Below are positions 15,541-22,822 of a DNA stretch of 31,249 bases, in pieces. This stretch comes from Aquificota bacterium (GTDB lineage: Bacteria > Thermosulfidibacterota > Thermosulfidibacteria > Thermosulfidibacterales > Thermosulfidibacteraceae). Numbering within the stretch: position 1 is the stretch's first letter; every line of letters begins with the position of its first letter. The notes under the pieces are model-generated. The model searched no databases. It was not told where the DNA came from and saw nothing but the letters and a program-made list of their open reading frames with translations. The position numbers and the translations under genes were made by a program. The stretch is from positions 1 to 31,249 of the forward strand of contig WGAU01000003.1 of assembly GCA_015494645.1 (NCBI GenBank), given 5' to 3'.

Positions 15541-16726
15541 TCATTTGGTTTTATCCTCCGCCCCTTCATCCCCTCGGGAACCCAATTGGGCACCCCCCGA
15601 AGAGTCCAGGGCGTGTGTTTTCTCTCCCTGTTGGGAGAAAAGATACGCTTCTATAAAATCATCTATTTCGCCGTCAAGCACTGCCATTGCCGCTACATTA
15701 CTCTTTTCAACCCCTGTGCGCAAGTCTTTCACAAGCTTAAATGGATGAAGTACGTAGGAGCGTATCTGGTTTCCCCAAGCTATATCTTTCTTGCTTTTTT
15801 CTAGTTCTTGCTTTTCCCTTTCTAATTCTTGCTTTTTCAGCTCATATAGCCTTGCCCTCAGTATCTTCAAAGCCATTTCTTTGTTTCTCAATTGGGAACG
15901 TTCGTTTTGACACTGAACCACTATTCCAGTGGGGATGTGTGTTATTCTAACTGCGGAGTCTGTAACGTTGACGTGCTGGCCACCGGGACCAGATGCCCTG
16001 AAAGTTTCTATTTTAAGATCCTCAGGACGTATCTCAACCTCTATATCTTCTTCTATCTCTGGGTAAACAAAGACAGAAGCAAAAGAGGTGTGTCTTCTCT
16101 TATTGGCGTCAAAAGGAGAGATCCTGACCAGTCTGTGAACACCGCTTTCTCCTTTGAGGTATCCGTACGCGTAGGGCCCTTTAACCATAAAAGTAACGCT
16201 CTTTATCCCCGCATCGTCTGCGGGCTGGTAGTCCATCACTTCTACGTCAAAGCCTTTTGATTTAGCCCAGCGGGTGTACATGCGAAAGAGCATTTCCGCC
16301 CAGTCCTGTGCTTCAGTGCCTCCTGCTCCTGGATTTATGGCTACTATGGCATTATTCGGATCTTTTTCACCGGAAAGTAGAGTTTTTATCTCTAATTTTT
16401 TGATCCTCTTCTTTATGCTTTCAAGCTCCTTTTCTATCTCTTCTTTTTGGGAAAGATCCTCTTCTTCTTCTGCAAGCTCTATTAGAACTCCTAAATCGTC
16501 TAAACTGTTTTCAAAAGCTTCCCACTCTTCCAGTAGGTGTTCAAGATGCTTTTTCTCTTTTAGTAGATCCGCCGCTTTTTTGGGGTCGTTCCATATCTCT
16601 GGAGATGATGCCTTTTCCTCAAGTCTTTGAAGCTGGGCCCTTTTACCTTCTATGTCAAAGATACCTCCTTAACTTTTCTGCCCTTTCCTTTATTTCCTCC
16701 CAAGCTTCCCTTTCCACCTCAAACAT
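15541..16726 (-). CDS. prfB: Peptide chain release factor 2, made by programmed +1 frameshift
   Basis: RF2 releases peptides at UAA and UGA. Translation starts at ATG 16726 (AGGAGGG upstream), reads 23 codons to TGA at 16657-16655, and must shift +1 at CTTTGAC to continue with GAC at 16656. The joined product is 394 residues: a helical N-domain, the SPF codon-recognition tripeptide at 203-205 and GGQ (PGGQHVN) at 248-250, both within two positions of E. coli RF2. The 250-codon open frame starting at 16293 is only the middle and end of the protein. After EAYLF, where RF2 normally stops, there are about 30 extra polar residues. It is first gene of the translation operon. Confidence 0.95.
15574..15638 (-). 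promoter_or_regulatory. Two inverted repeats in the RF2 tail, upstream of rpsB
   Basis: Within the extra C-terminal codons of prfB lie two possible RNA hairpins. The first has outer arms TCGGG/CCCGA (15596-15600 and 15574-15578) around a palindromic CCCAATTGGG (15581-15590). The second has TCTCCC/GGGAGA (15623-15628 and 15633-15638) closing a four-base loop. They end about 46 bases before the rpsB start codon. A role as an rpsB leader is inference only; neither is followed by a T-run, so they are not terminators. Confidence 0.3.
16654..16669 (-). promoter_or_regulatory. RF2 programmed +1 frameshift signal
   Basis: On the - strand the sequence reads AGGAGG TAT CTT TGA C. This is the canonical autoregulatory element: an internal Shine-Dalgarno-like AGGAGG (16664-16669), three bases, then the slippery Leu codon CTT, an in-frame TGA and C. 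It has the same spacing as E. coli prfB, where the element is AGGGGG TAT CTT TGA C. When RF2 is scarce the ribosome slips from CUU to UUU and completes RF2; when RF2 is plentiful it terminates after 23 codons. Confidence 0.95.
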
Positions 16727-16741
16727 TGCGAGGCCCTCCTG

Positions 16742-16771
16742 TTGAGTTTTTGAACGGGCAGCAATTATAAA
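16742..16771 (+). promoter_or_regulatory. Divergent promoter of the nagA-like gene run
   Basis: TTGAGT at 16742-16747 and TTATAA at 16765-16770 are separated by 17 bases, a good sigma-70-type pair; TATAAA at 16766-16771 gives 18. The -10 overlaps that of the opposite promoter. The start of transcription expected near 16777 falls after the ATG at 16773, which argues that the first gene begins at the TTG at 16806. Confidence 0.55.
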
Positions 16772-16794
16772 AATGGAAAGTTTCAAAAAGGCAA
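16764..16794 (-). promoter_or_regulatory. Promoter of the prfB-rpsB-tsf-pyrH-frr operon
   Basis: A perfect -10 box TATAAT lies on the - strand at 16764-16769. The best upstream match to a -35 is TTGCCT at 16789-16794, with a somewhat long 19-base spacer; TTGAAA (16781-16786) is better in sequence but far too close. Transcription would start near 16757, giving about 30 bases of leader that include the AGGAGGG ribosome site of prfB. Confidence 0.6.
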
Positions 16795-16805
16795 GGGGGA
16801 TAAAC

Positions 16806-17678
16806 TTGGAGCTTTTTGATATGCATGTGCACGGCGGAGGGGGCTACACCTTTGCTTCGGAGGATGTTCACCAAATTTTAAAAGCCTACGATACCCAGGC
16901 TTCCTGTGGAACCAAATGGCTGTTAGCTACCTATGTCTGTTTGCCTTATGAGAGAATGAGGAGGTGCTTGTCGGCCCTTAGGGATGCTATGGTGTGTAGA
17001 GAAGGCATACTGGGAGCTTATTTGGAGGGCCCTTTCATCAATCCGGAAAAGGCAGGGGGGATGAGAAAGGATTATATCGTGTCGTGGAATTTTGCCGATT
17101 TTAAGAAAATAGTTGAGGAGTTTGCCGACATCATAAAGATGGTTGTGGTGGCGCCTGAAATGGACGGTGATTTTGAAGTCCATCGTCTTCTGACCTCCAA
17201 TGGCGTAAAGGTAGCCATCGGGCATACAAACTCTACCTATGAGGAATGTATGAGGTATGTTGAGAGGGGAGTTTTTGCCTTTACACATCTCTACAATGCC
17301 ATGAGAAGCTTTCATCACAGGGATCCCGGTCCTGTAGCTGCGGCTTTGCTGTCGGAATCCTACTGCGAGATTATACCTCACCCTTCTCATGTTCATCCGG
17401 CAGCGATCTTTCTGGCCTTACGCATCAAGGGGGATAAGATTATTTGGATATCGGATGGTACTCCTCTATCTGCGTCTAACAGGGATTCAATGGTATTTGG
17501 AGGAAAGAAAGTGATTAAGAGGGAAGGAGGATGCTATACAGAAGAGGGAAAACTTTACGGATCAGCTATAACATTAAGAGAAGGTTTTTTGTTTCTTGAA
17601 ATGCATTTGGGGCTTAAAACGAGATTCTTAGTGGAAGAAAATAAAAGTATTATGAAAAAATTTTTAAGTTTGCCTTAG
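16806..17678 (+). CDS. NagA-like amidohydrolase reduced to the catalytic barrel
   Basis: The protein resembles N-acetylglucosamine-6-phosphate deacetylase. Visible in order are DMHVHGGGG (His7, His9), LEGPFINPEKAGG (metal Glu74), IGHTNSTYEE (His140), THLYNAM (His161), SHVHPAA (His195) and WISDGTPLSA (catalytic Asp217). It is only 290 residues against about 380 for NagA. It starts almost at the first barrel strand and ends soon after GSAITL, so both halves of the usual beta-sandwich domain are missing. The start is uncertain: ATG 16773 has no ribosome site and sits on the -10 box, while TTG 16806 has AAGGGGG six bases upstream. The substrate may be another N-acylated sugar; there are no sugar-uptake genes here. 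HD-GYP follows after 36 bases that show nothing beyond its ribosome site. Confidence 0.75.
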   Translation: MELFDMHVHGGGGYTFASEDVHQILKAYDTQASCGTKWLLATYVCLPYERMRRCLSALRDAMVCREGILGAYLEGPFINPEKAGGMRKDYIVSWNFADFKKIVEEFADIIKMVVVAPEMDGDFEVHRLLTSNGVKVAIGHTNSTYEECMRYVERGVFAFTHLYNAMRSFHHRDPGPVAAALLSESYCEIIPHPSHVHPAAIFLALRIKGDKIIWISDGTPLSASNRDSMVFGGKKVIKREGGCYTEEGKLYGSAITLREGFLFLEMHLGLKTRFLVEENKSIMKKFLSLP

Positions 17679-17714
17679 GAATTACCCTGTAGTATTTTAT
17701 TAGAGGGGGGAATC

Positions 17715-18695
17715 TTGGTTGAAAGGGAAAGGGCTGGGTCTGGAGAGATTACCTTAGAAATGCTGGTCCCGCTACCTGTGGAGATGCTTAAGGAGTTAGA
17801 TTTCACAGAAATAGCCATATATTTAGTCCACAGGGGTAGGCCTGTTCTTTATAAAAACAAAGGGGTTCCGGTTTCGGAAGACTTCATAATTGAGCTGTAT
17901 GATAGACTTCAAAATTTTTACATTGCCCGTGAGGATTCTTTTCTCTTATTAGGGGAGATTGAGAAAAATCTGAAGGAGAGTTTTTCCAAGGACCCGTCTC
18001 CAGAAAATATGAAGAGGATTTTTACCCAAATGTCAAAGGTTGTGGACGTGGTGTTGGCATTGCCCACGAAGGAAAACCTGGGGGTAATGGAGCAGTTTTC
18101 TTTGGATCTTTCGGATTACATGGAGAAAAATCCTTCTGCTGCGTATCTTGTGGCCTTTACAGTTAATAAAGATTTCACAACAACTCTACATATCACCAAT
18201 GTAGGAGCTTTGGTTTCGGGGTTTGCCTATCATTTGGGATTTAGAGAGGAAATCTATAGGGATATAGTGACTGCGGCTTTTTTGCACGATGTGGGAAAGG
18301 TCAAAATACCCGATAATATCCTTAAAAAGCCCGGCAAGCTTTCTTTAAGGGAATTTGAGCTTATGAAGCTTCACACATTGTGGGGGGCTAAGGTTTTAGA
18401 GGAAAACGGATTATCAAGGTACTCTCATGTGGCCAAGTACCATCATGAGCGTATAGATGGTTCTGGTTATCCTGAGGGGCTTGCAGGTGGTAAAATTCCT
18501 ATTGAAGCGCAGATAGTTCAGGTGTGCGATGTTTATGAAGCTTTGACAGGGGTCAGACCTTATAGGGATCCATTGTCTCCATTTGATGCTCTGGCGGTGA
18601 TGAGGGACGAATTCGTTTTGAAGGGGAAGATGGACAAATCTTTGTACAAGGAGTTTTTGACCTTCCTTTACAAAAACCGCTACGATGTTGTATAA
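17715..18695 (+). CDS. HD-GYP domain cyclic-di-GMP phosphodiesterase-like protein
   Basis: Residues about 150-320 are an HD-GYP domain: His159, HD at 191-192 in LHDVGKVKIPDNILKKPG, His220, HH at 243-244, GSGYP at 249-253 and Asp272 in QVCDVYEALTG. All expected metal ligands are present, so it should hydrolyse c-di-GMP. Residues 1-150 hold no receiver domain; IAIYLVHRGRPVLYKNKG followed by a helical linker resembles the small sensor-like N-terminus (DUF3391 style) of other HD-GYP proteins. No membrane helix is visible, so it is probably cytoplasmic. The start is TTG at 17715 with AGAGGGGGG upstream. Confidence 0.88.
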   Translation: MVERERAGSGEITLEMLVPLPVEMLKELDFTEIAIYLVHRGRPVLYKNKGVPVSEDFIIELYDRLQNFYIAREDSFLLLGEIEKNLKESFSKDPSPENMKRIFTQMSKVVDVVLALPTKENLGVMEQFSLDLSDYMEKNPSAAYLVAFTVNKDFTTTLHITNVGALVSGFAYHLGFREEIYRDIVTAAFLHDVGKVKIPDNILKKPGKLSLREFELMKLHTLWGAKVLEENGLSRYSHVAKYHHERIDGSGYPEGLAGGKIPIEAQIVQVCDVYEALTGVRPYRDPLSPFDALAVMRDEFVLKGKMDKSLYKEFLTFLYKNRYDVV

Positions 18696-18718
18696 AGCTC
18701 CCGCCTGAAAGGGAGGCT
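18696..18718 (+). promoter_or_regulatory. Hairpin that buries the ybgC ribosome site
   Basis: AGCTCCC (18696-18702) can pair with GGGAGGCT (18711-18718) through seven base pairs with one bulged G and an eight-base loop. The 3' arm is the only ribosome site in front of the TTG at 18722. No T-run follows, so it is not a terminator. It may limit translation of the thioesterase, as an inference from pairing alone. Confidence 0.35.
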
Positions 18719-18721
18719 GAT

Positions 18722-19153
18722 TTGGAGTCTGTTGCCAAGGTGAGGGTAAGGTACGAAGAAACAGATAGAATGGGTGTTGCCTATTACGCCAATTACTTGG
18801 TTTGGTTTGAGGTGGGAAGGACTCAGCTTTTCAAGGATCTTGGGCTTACCTACCGCAGGCTTGAGGATGAGTACGAGTGTATTCTCCCCATAGTGGAGGC
18901 CTATTGCAAGTATAGGAAATCTGTGGGCTACGATGATGAGATAAAGGTGTTTACACGCTTGGGCAATGTTAGTAAAAAGGGATTAACATTTCATTATAGG
19001 ATTGAAGGAGAAGGTTGTTCCCTTGTGGCCGAGGGATTTACGAGACATGTGGTTGTGGGAAGGAACGGCAAGGTGAAAAGCTTTCCTAATGAAGTGTACA
19101 ATCTTTTGAAAAGGATAGAGAATGGAGGTCTTAAAGCCCGAAGGCATCTGTGA
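18722..19153 (+). CDS. YbgC-type acyl-CoA thioesterase (hot-dog fold)
   Basis: This is a 143-residue single hot-dog domain protein. The active-site stretch YEETDRMGVAYYANYLVWFE carries the catalytic Asp15 typical of YbgC and 4-hydroxybenzoyl-CoA thioesterases, and the C-terminal half has the family pattern YRIEGEG...AEGFTRHVVV. It would hydrolyse acyl-CoA thioesters. In proteobacteria YbgC sits with tol-pal genes, which is not the case here. The start is TTG at 18722, which has GGGAGGC at 18711-18717. The last 32 bases overlap the start of hisD. Confidence 0.88.
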   Translation: MESVAKVRVRYEETDRMGVAYYANYLVWFEVGRTQLFKDLGLTYRRLEDEYECILPIVEAYCKYRKSVGYDDEIKVFTRLGNVSKKGLTFHYRIEGEGCSLVAEGFTRHVVVGRNGKVKSFPNEVYNLLKRIENGGLKARRHL

Positions 19154-20405
19154 CCTATCTTCTTTAGTTAAAATCCACTCTGAGGTTGACCAGTCTGTGA
19201 CAAGGGCTGTTCTGGAGATCCTGTCCCGAGTTAAAGAGAAAGGGGATGAAGCCCTGCTTGATTTCACTAAAAGGTTTGACCGATGGGATGCTTCCGCAGG
19301 CTTTGAAGCTTCTAAGGAAGAGCTTAAGGAGGCGTGGGATTCCCTCTCTGATGAGGATAGGAAGGCTATCCAGCATGCCAAGGAGAGGGTGGAGGTTTAC
19401 CACCGTAATCAGGTTGAAAGGTCTTGGGTGGTTGAGGAGGGGGGATCTTTCATTGGCATGTTGGTTCGTCCCTTGGATAGGGTAGGGGTCTATGTCCCAG
19501 GTGGTAGGGCTGCGTATCCTTCTACGGTTATTATGAATGTTGTTCCTGCTAAGATTGCTGGGGTTAGAGAAGTTATACTCTGTGTCCCAACTCCTGAGGG
19601 TTACAGGAACCCTTATGTTCTGGGTGCTGCTTATCTTTGTGGTGTGGATAGGGTTTTCTTTGTGGGAGGGGCTCAGGCCGTTGCTGCCATGGCCTTTGGC
19701 ACCGAAACCGTGCCAAAGGTTGATAAAGTAGTTGGTCCTGGAAACATATATGTTGCCGAGGCCAAGAGGCTGGTTTATGGGACAGTTGACATAGACAGTA
19801 TTGCCGGTCCCAGCGAGGTTTTGGTTATAGCCGATGATAGTGCAAATCCTGCTTGGGTGGCGGCGGATCTTCTTTCTCAGGCGGAGCATGATCCCATGGC
19901 GAGGCCCATCCTTGTGGCTCTTTCAAAGGATTTGGCCGTAAGAGTTGTTGATGAAGTTGAAAGTCAGCTAAAGGATCTTTCCACTAAGGATGTGGCAGAG
20001 GCCTCATGGAGGAACAACGGAACGGTGATTGTGGCCCGTTCTGTTGAAGAGGCGGCTCATATAGCCAATCTCTTTGCTCCAGAGCACCTTGAGGTTGTGG
20101 TGGAGGATCCTTGGAGATTGCTTCCCATGCTGAAGAATGCAGGTGCCATATTTTTAGGAGGCTATTCTCCTGAGCCTGTAGGTGATTATATAGCCGGTCC
20201 TAACCATACTTTGCCCACCGGTGGCAGGGCACGGTTTTCTTCTCCTTTAGGGGTTTACCACTTCTACAAAAGAACGTCTCTTATAGCTTTGGATCGGTCT
20301 ATCTTTGAGGGACTGGCAGGGGATGCTATGAAACTGGCTGAAATGGAAGGGTTAATTGCCCATAAAAGATCCATAGAAAAAAGGCTGGAGGGGGAGGAGG
20401 AATGA
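19122..20405 (+). CDS. hisD: Histidinol dehydrogenase
   Basis: HisD catalyses the last two NAD-dependent oxidations of histidine synthesis, from L-histidinol to L-histidine. The 427 residues show the full family pattern: VGVYVPGGRAAYPST at 121-135, VGGAQAVAAMAFGTE, VGPGNIYVAEAK, IAGPSEVLVIAD, the zinc ligands Gln253 and His256 in LSQAEHDPMAR, the catalytic pair Glu321-His322 in FAPEHLE, Asp355 in GDYIAGPNHTLPTGG, and His414. The start ATG lies inside ybgC. No other his gene is in the window, so the histidine pathway is dispersed in this genome. It joins ppsA by an ATGA overlap. Confidence 0.97.
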   Translation: MEVLKPEGICDLSSLVKIHSEVDQSVTRAVLEILSRVKEKGDEALLDFTKRFDRWDASAGFEASKEELKEAWDSLSDEDRKAIQHAKERVEVYHRNQVERSWVVEEGGSFIGMLVRPLDRVGVYVPGGRAAYPSTVIMNVVPAKIAGVREVILCVPTPEGYRNPYVLGAAYLCGVDRVFFVGGAQAVAAMAFGTETVPKVDKVVGPGNIYVAEAKRLVYGTVDIDSIAGPSEVLVIADDSANPAWVAADLLSQAEHDPMARPILVALSKDLAVRVVDEVESQLKDLSTKDVAEASWRNNGTVIVARSVEEAAHIANLFAPEHLEVVVEDPWRLLPMLKNAGAIFLGGYSPEPVGDYIAGPNHTLPTGGRARFSSPLGVYHFYKRTSLIALDRSIFEGLAGDAMKLAEMEGLIAHKRSIEKRLEGEEE

Positions 20406-22822
20406 GCTTCAAGTACATCAAATGGCTTGATGAGATCACCATGGATGACTTACCTTTGGTGGGTGGTAAAAATGCCTCTTTAGGTGAGATGTTTAACGCT
20501 CTTGTTCCTAAGGGAATTAATGTTCCCTATGGTTTTGCTATAACCACCGATGCCTACTGGCATTTTGTGGACAGCAACAACCTTAGGGAGAAAATAGAGG
20601 AGATCCTTTCCGATCTTGACACCAGTAACATAGAGAACCTATCTCTAAGGGGCAAAAAAGTAAGGGATCTCATATACTACTCTCCCTTGCCTGAGGATTT
20701 GGCTGATGAGATAAGGAAAGCTTATGAAAGGCTCTGTGAAAAGTACGGTCCTGATACAGATGTTGCTGTAAGGTCTTCCGCTTCTGCCGAAGATCTTCCC
20801 GATGCTTCATTTGCGGGACAACAGGATACCTACCTTAACATAAGGGGAGTGGAGAGGGTTCTTGATGCTTGCAAGAAGTGTTTTGCTTCTCTCTTTACCG
20901 ACAGGGCCATATCTTACAGGCACGACAAGGGTTTTGATCAGTTCAGCGTGGGACTTTCCATAGGCGTTCAGAAAATGGTGAGATCTGATCTTGCCTGTAG
21001 TGGTGTGATGTTCACCATAGATACAGAGAGTGGGTTTAAAGATGTTGTTTTTATAACTGCAACTTATGGCCTGGGGGAAGTACTGGTTCAGGGAGAGGTT
21101 AACCCTGACGAGTACTATGTATTCAAGCCTACCCTTAAGGAAGGTTACAAGCCTATAATAAAGAAGGTCTTGGGCAAGAAGCAAGTCAAGATGATCTATT
21201 CCGACAAGGTGGGGACCAAAACGGTTAAAAAAGTGAAGGTTCCCAGCGAGCAGAGGGAAAGATTTGCTCTTACGGATGATGAGATTTTGCAGCTTGCCGA
21301 GTGGGCGTTGGTAATAGAAGAGCACTACTCCAAAAAAGCAGGAGTTTACAGGCCCATGGATATTGAATGGGCCAAGGACGGGATATTGAATGAGCTTTTC
21401 ATTGTTCAAGCCAGGCCTGAAACGGTGCACTCCCAGATGGACGAGAATGTCATAGAGATCTACAAGTTGAAGGAGCGCTCAAAGGTTTTGGTTTCTGGTA
21501 AGAGCGTGGGAAGTAAAATCGGTACGGGAAGGGTGAGGGTAATAAATTCCGTGAAAGAGATGCACAAGTTCCAGAAAGGAGAGATACTCGTTACCGAAAT
21601 GACCGATCCCGACTGGGAGCCTATTATGAAGCTTGCTTCTGCTATAGTTACCGAGAGGGGGGGTAGAACCTGCCATGCTGCCATTGTGGCCAGGGAGCTT
21701 GGAGTTCCTGCAGTGGTAGGTGCTCAGGGAGCCATGGAGGTTTTAAAGACGGGTATGGAAATAACCGTTTCCTGTGCAGAGGGAGACGTTGGTTACGTTT
21801 ACGATGGGGTGCTTGACTATGAAGTTGAGAGAATAGAGATATCCAACCTACCCAAGCCCAAGACCAAGGTGATGATGATCTTGGGCAATCCTGAGGAGGC
21901 GTTCAACTACGCCAAAATCCCCAACGATGGAGTGGGTCTTGCAAGACTTGAGTTCATCATTGGTTCTTACATCAAGATACACCCCATGGCATTGGTGAAG
22001 TTTGATGAACTTCCCGAGGGGGAGGTCAAGGACAGGATAAGGGAGTTGACCAAGGGCTATGAGGATAAGACCCTTTACTTCATTGACAAGCTTGCAGAGG
22101 GAATTGCCACTATAGCGGCGGCCTTTTACCCTAACCCTGTGATAGTCAGAATGAGTGACTTCAAGTCAAACGAGTACGCTAATCTTATCGGTGGTGAGTT
22201 CTTTGAGCCTGTGGAGAGCAATCCCATGCTGGGCTGGAGGGGGGCCAGCAGGTACTATCATCCCAACTACAGGGAAGGCTTCGCTTTGGAATGTAAGGCT
22301 ATAAAGAGAGTAAGAGATGTTATGGGGCTGCGGAATGTGAAGGTCATGATCCCCTTCTGCAGAACTCCTGAGGAGGGTAAGAAGGTCATCAACGAGATGC
22401 ACAAGCACGGTCTCGTTCAAGGAGAGAACGGATTGGAAGTTTATGTAATGTGCGAGCTTCCTGTTAATGTTATCCTTGCCGATGAATATGCCAAGGTATT
22501 TGATGGTTTTTCCATAGGCTCCAATGATCTTACCCAGCTTGTTCTTGGAGTAGATAGGGATTCCGAGCTTATTGCCCATTTGTATGATGAGAGGAACGAG
22601 GCGGTTAAACGCATGGTGGCCATGGTGATTGAGACGGCCCATAAGTACGGCAAACCTGTTGGCATTTGCGGGCAGGCACCTTCCGACTATCCTGAGTTTG
22701 CTGAGTTTCTTGTGAAGTGTGGTATAGACAGTATATCCCTCACTCCTGACACGGTGCTTTCCGGTAGACTCACCATACTCAAGGCGGAAGGTAAAATTGG
22801 TAAGGAGGATGTTAAGTCATGA
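20402..22822 (+). CDS. ppsA: Phosphoenolpyruvate synthase (pyruvate, water dikinase)
   Basis: The enzyme makes PEP from pyruvate and ATP, the entry step of gluconeogenesis. The 806 residues have the N-terminal ATP-grasp domain (VGGKNASLGEM at 20-30, VRSSASAEDLPDASFAGQQ), the swivelling phosphohistidine domain with His425 in GGRTCHAAIVARELGVPAVVG, and the C-terminal PEP/pyruvate barrel with GSNDLTQLVLGVDRD and Cys756 in VGICGQAP. The lack of a pyrophosphate-type central insert favours PEP synthase over pyruvate phosphate dikinase. It is flanked by ATGA overlaps on both sides. With the phosphoglycerate mutase three genes on, it points to carbon flow from pyruvate towards sugars. Confidence 0.96.
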   Translation: MSFKYIKWLDEITMDDLPLVGGKNASLGEMFNALVPKGINVPYGFAITTDAYWHFVDSNNLREKIEEILSDLDTSNIENLSLRGKKVRDLIYYSPLPEDLADEIRKAYERLCEKYGPDTDVAVRSSASAEDLPDASFAGQQDTYLNIRGVERVLDACKKCFASLFTDRAISYRHDKGFDQFSVGLSIGVQKMVRSDLACSGVMFTIDTESGFKDVVFITATYGLGEVLVQGEVNPDEYYVFKPTLKEGYKPIIKKVLGKKQVKMIYSDKVGTKTVKKVKVPSEQRERFALTDDEILQLAEWALVIEEHYSKKAGVYRPMDIEWAKDGILNELFIVQARPETVHSQMDENVIEIYKLKERSKVLVSGKSVGSKIGTGRVRVINSVKEMHKFQKGEILVTEMTDPDWEPIMKLASAIVTERGGRTCHAAIVARELGVPAVVGAQGAMEVLKTGMEITVSCAEGDVGYVYDGVLDYEVERIEISNLPKPKTKVMMILGNPEEAFNYAKIPNDGVGLARLEFIIGSYIKIHPMALVKFDELPEGEVKDRIRELTKGYEDKTLYFIDKLAEGIATIAAAFYPNPVIVRMSDFKSNEYANLIGGEFFEPVESNPMLGWRGASRYYHPNYREGFALECKAIKRVRDVMGLRNVKVMIPFCRTPEEGKKVINEMHKHGLVQGENGLEVYVMCELPVNVILADEYAKVFDGFSIGSNDLTQLVLGVDRDSELIAHLYDERNEAVKRMVAMVIETAHKYGKPVGICGQAPSDYPEFAEFLVKCGIDSISLTPDTVLSGRLTILKAEGKIGKEDVKS

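Noticed and set aside
15202..16260. Several + strand frames opposite rpsB and prfB
   Set aside because: Both - strand genes are certain, and the + frames lack ribosome sites and recognisable domains.
15541..16293. prfB as a truncated 250-codon gene starting at ATG 16293
   Set aside because: The frame continues upstream with good RF2 sequence (NPGAGGTEAQDW and the helical N-domain) to a perfect frameshift site and an upstream start at 16726.
16806..18695. nagA-like gene plus HD-GYP as a new signalling pair
   Set aside because: They are 36 bases apart and co-directional but not overlapping; there is no evidence beyond adjacency.
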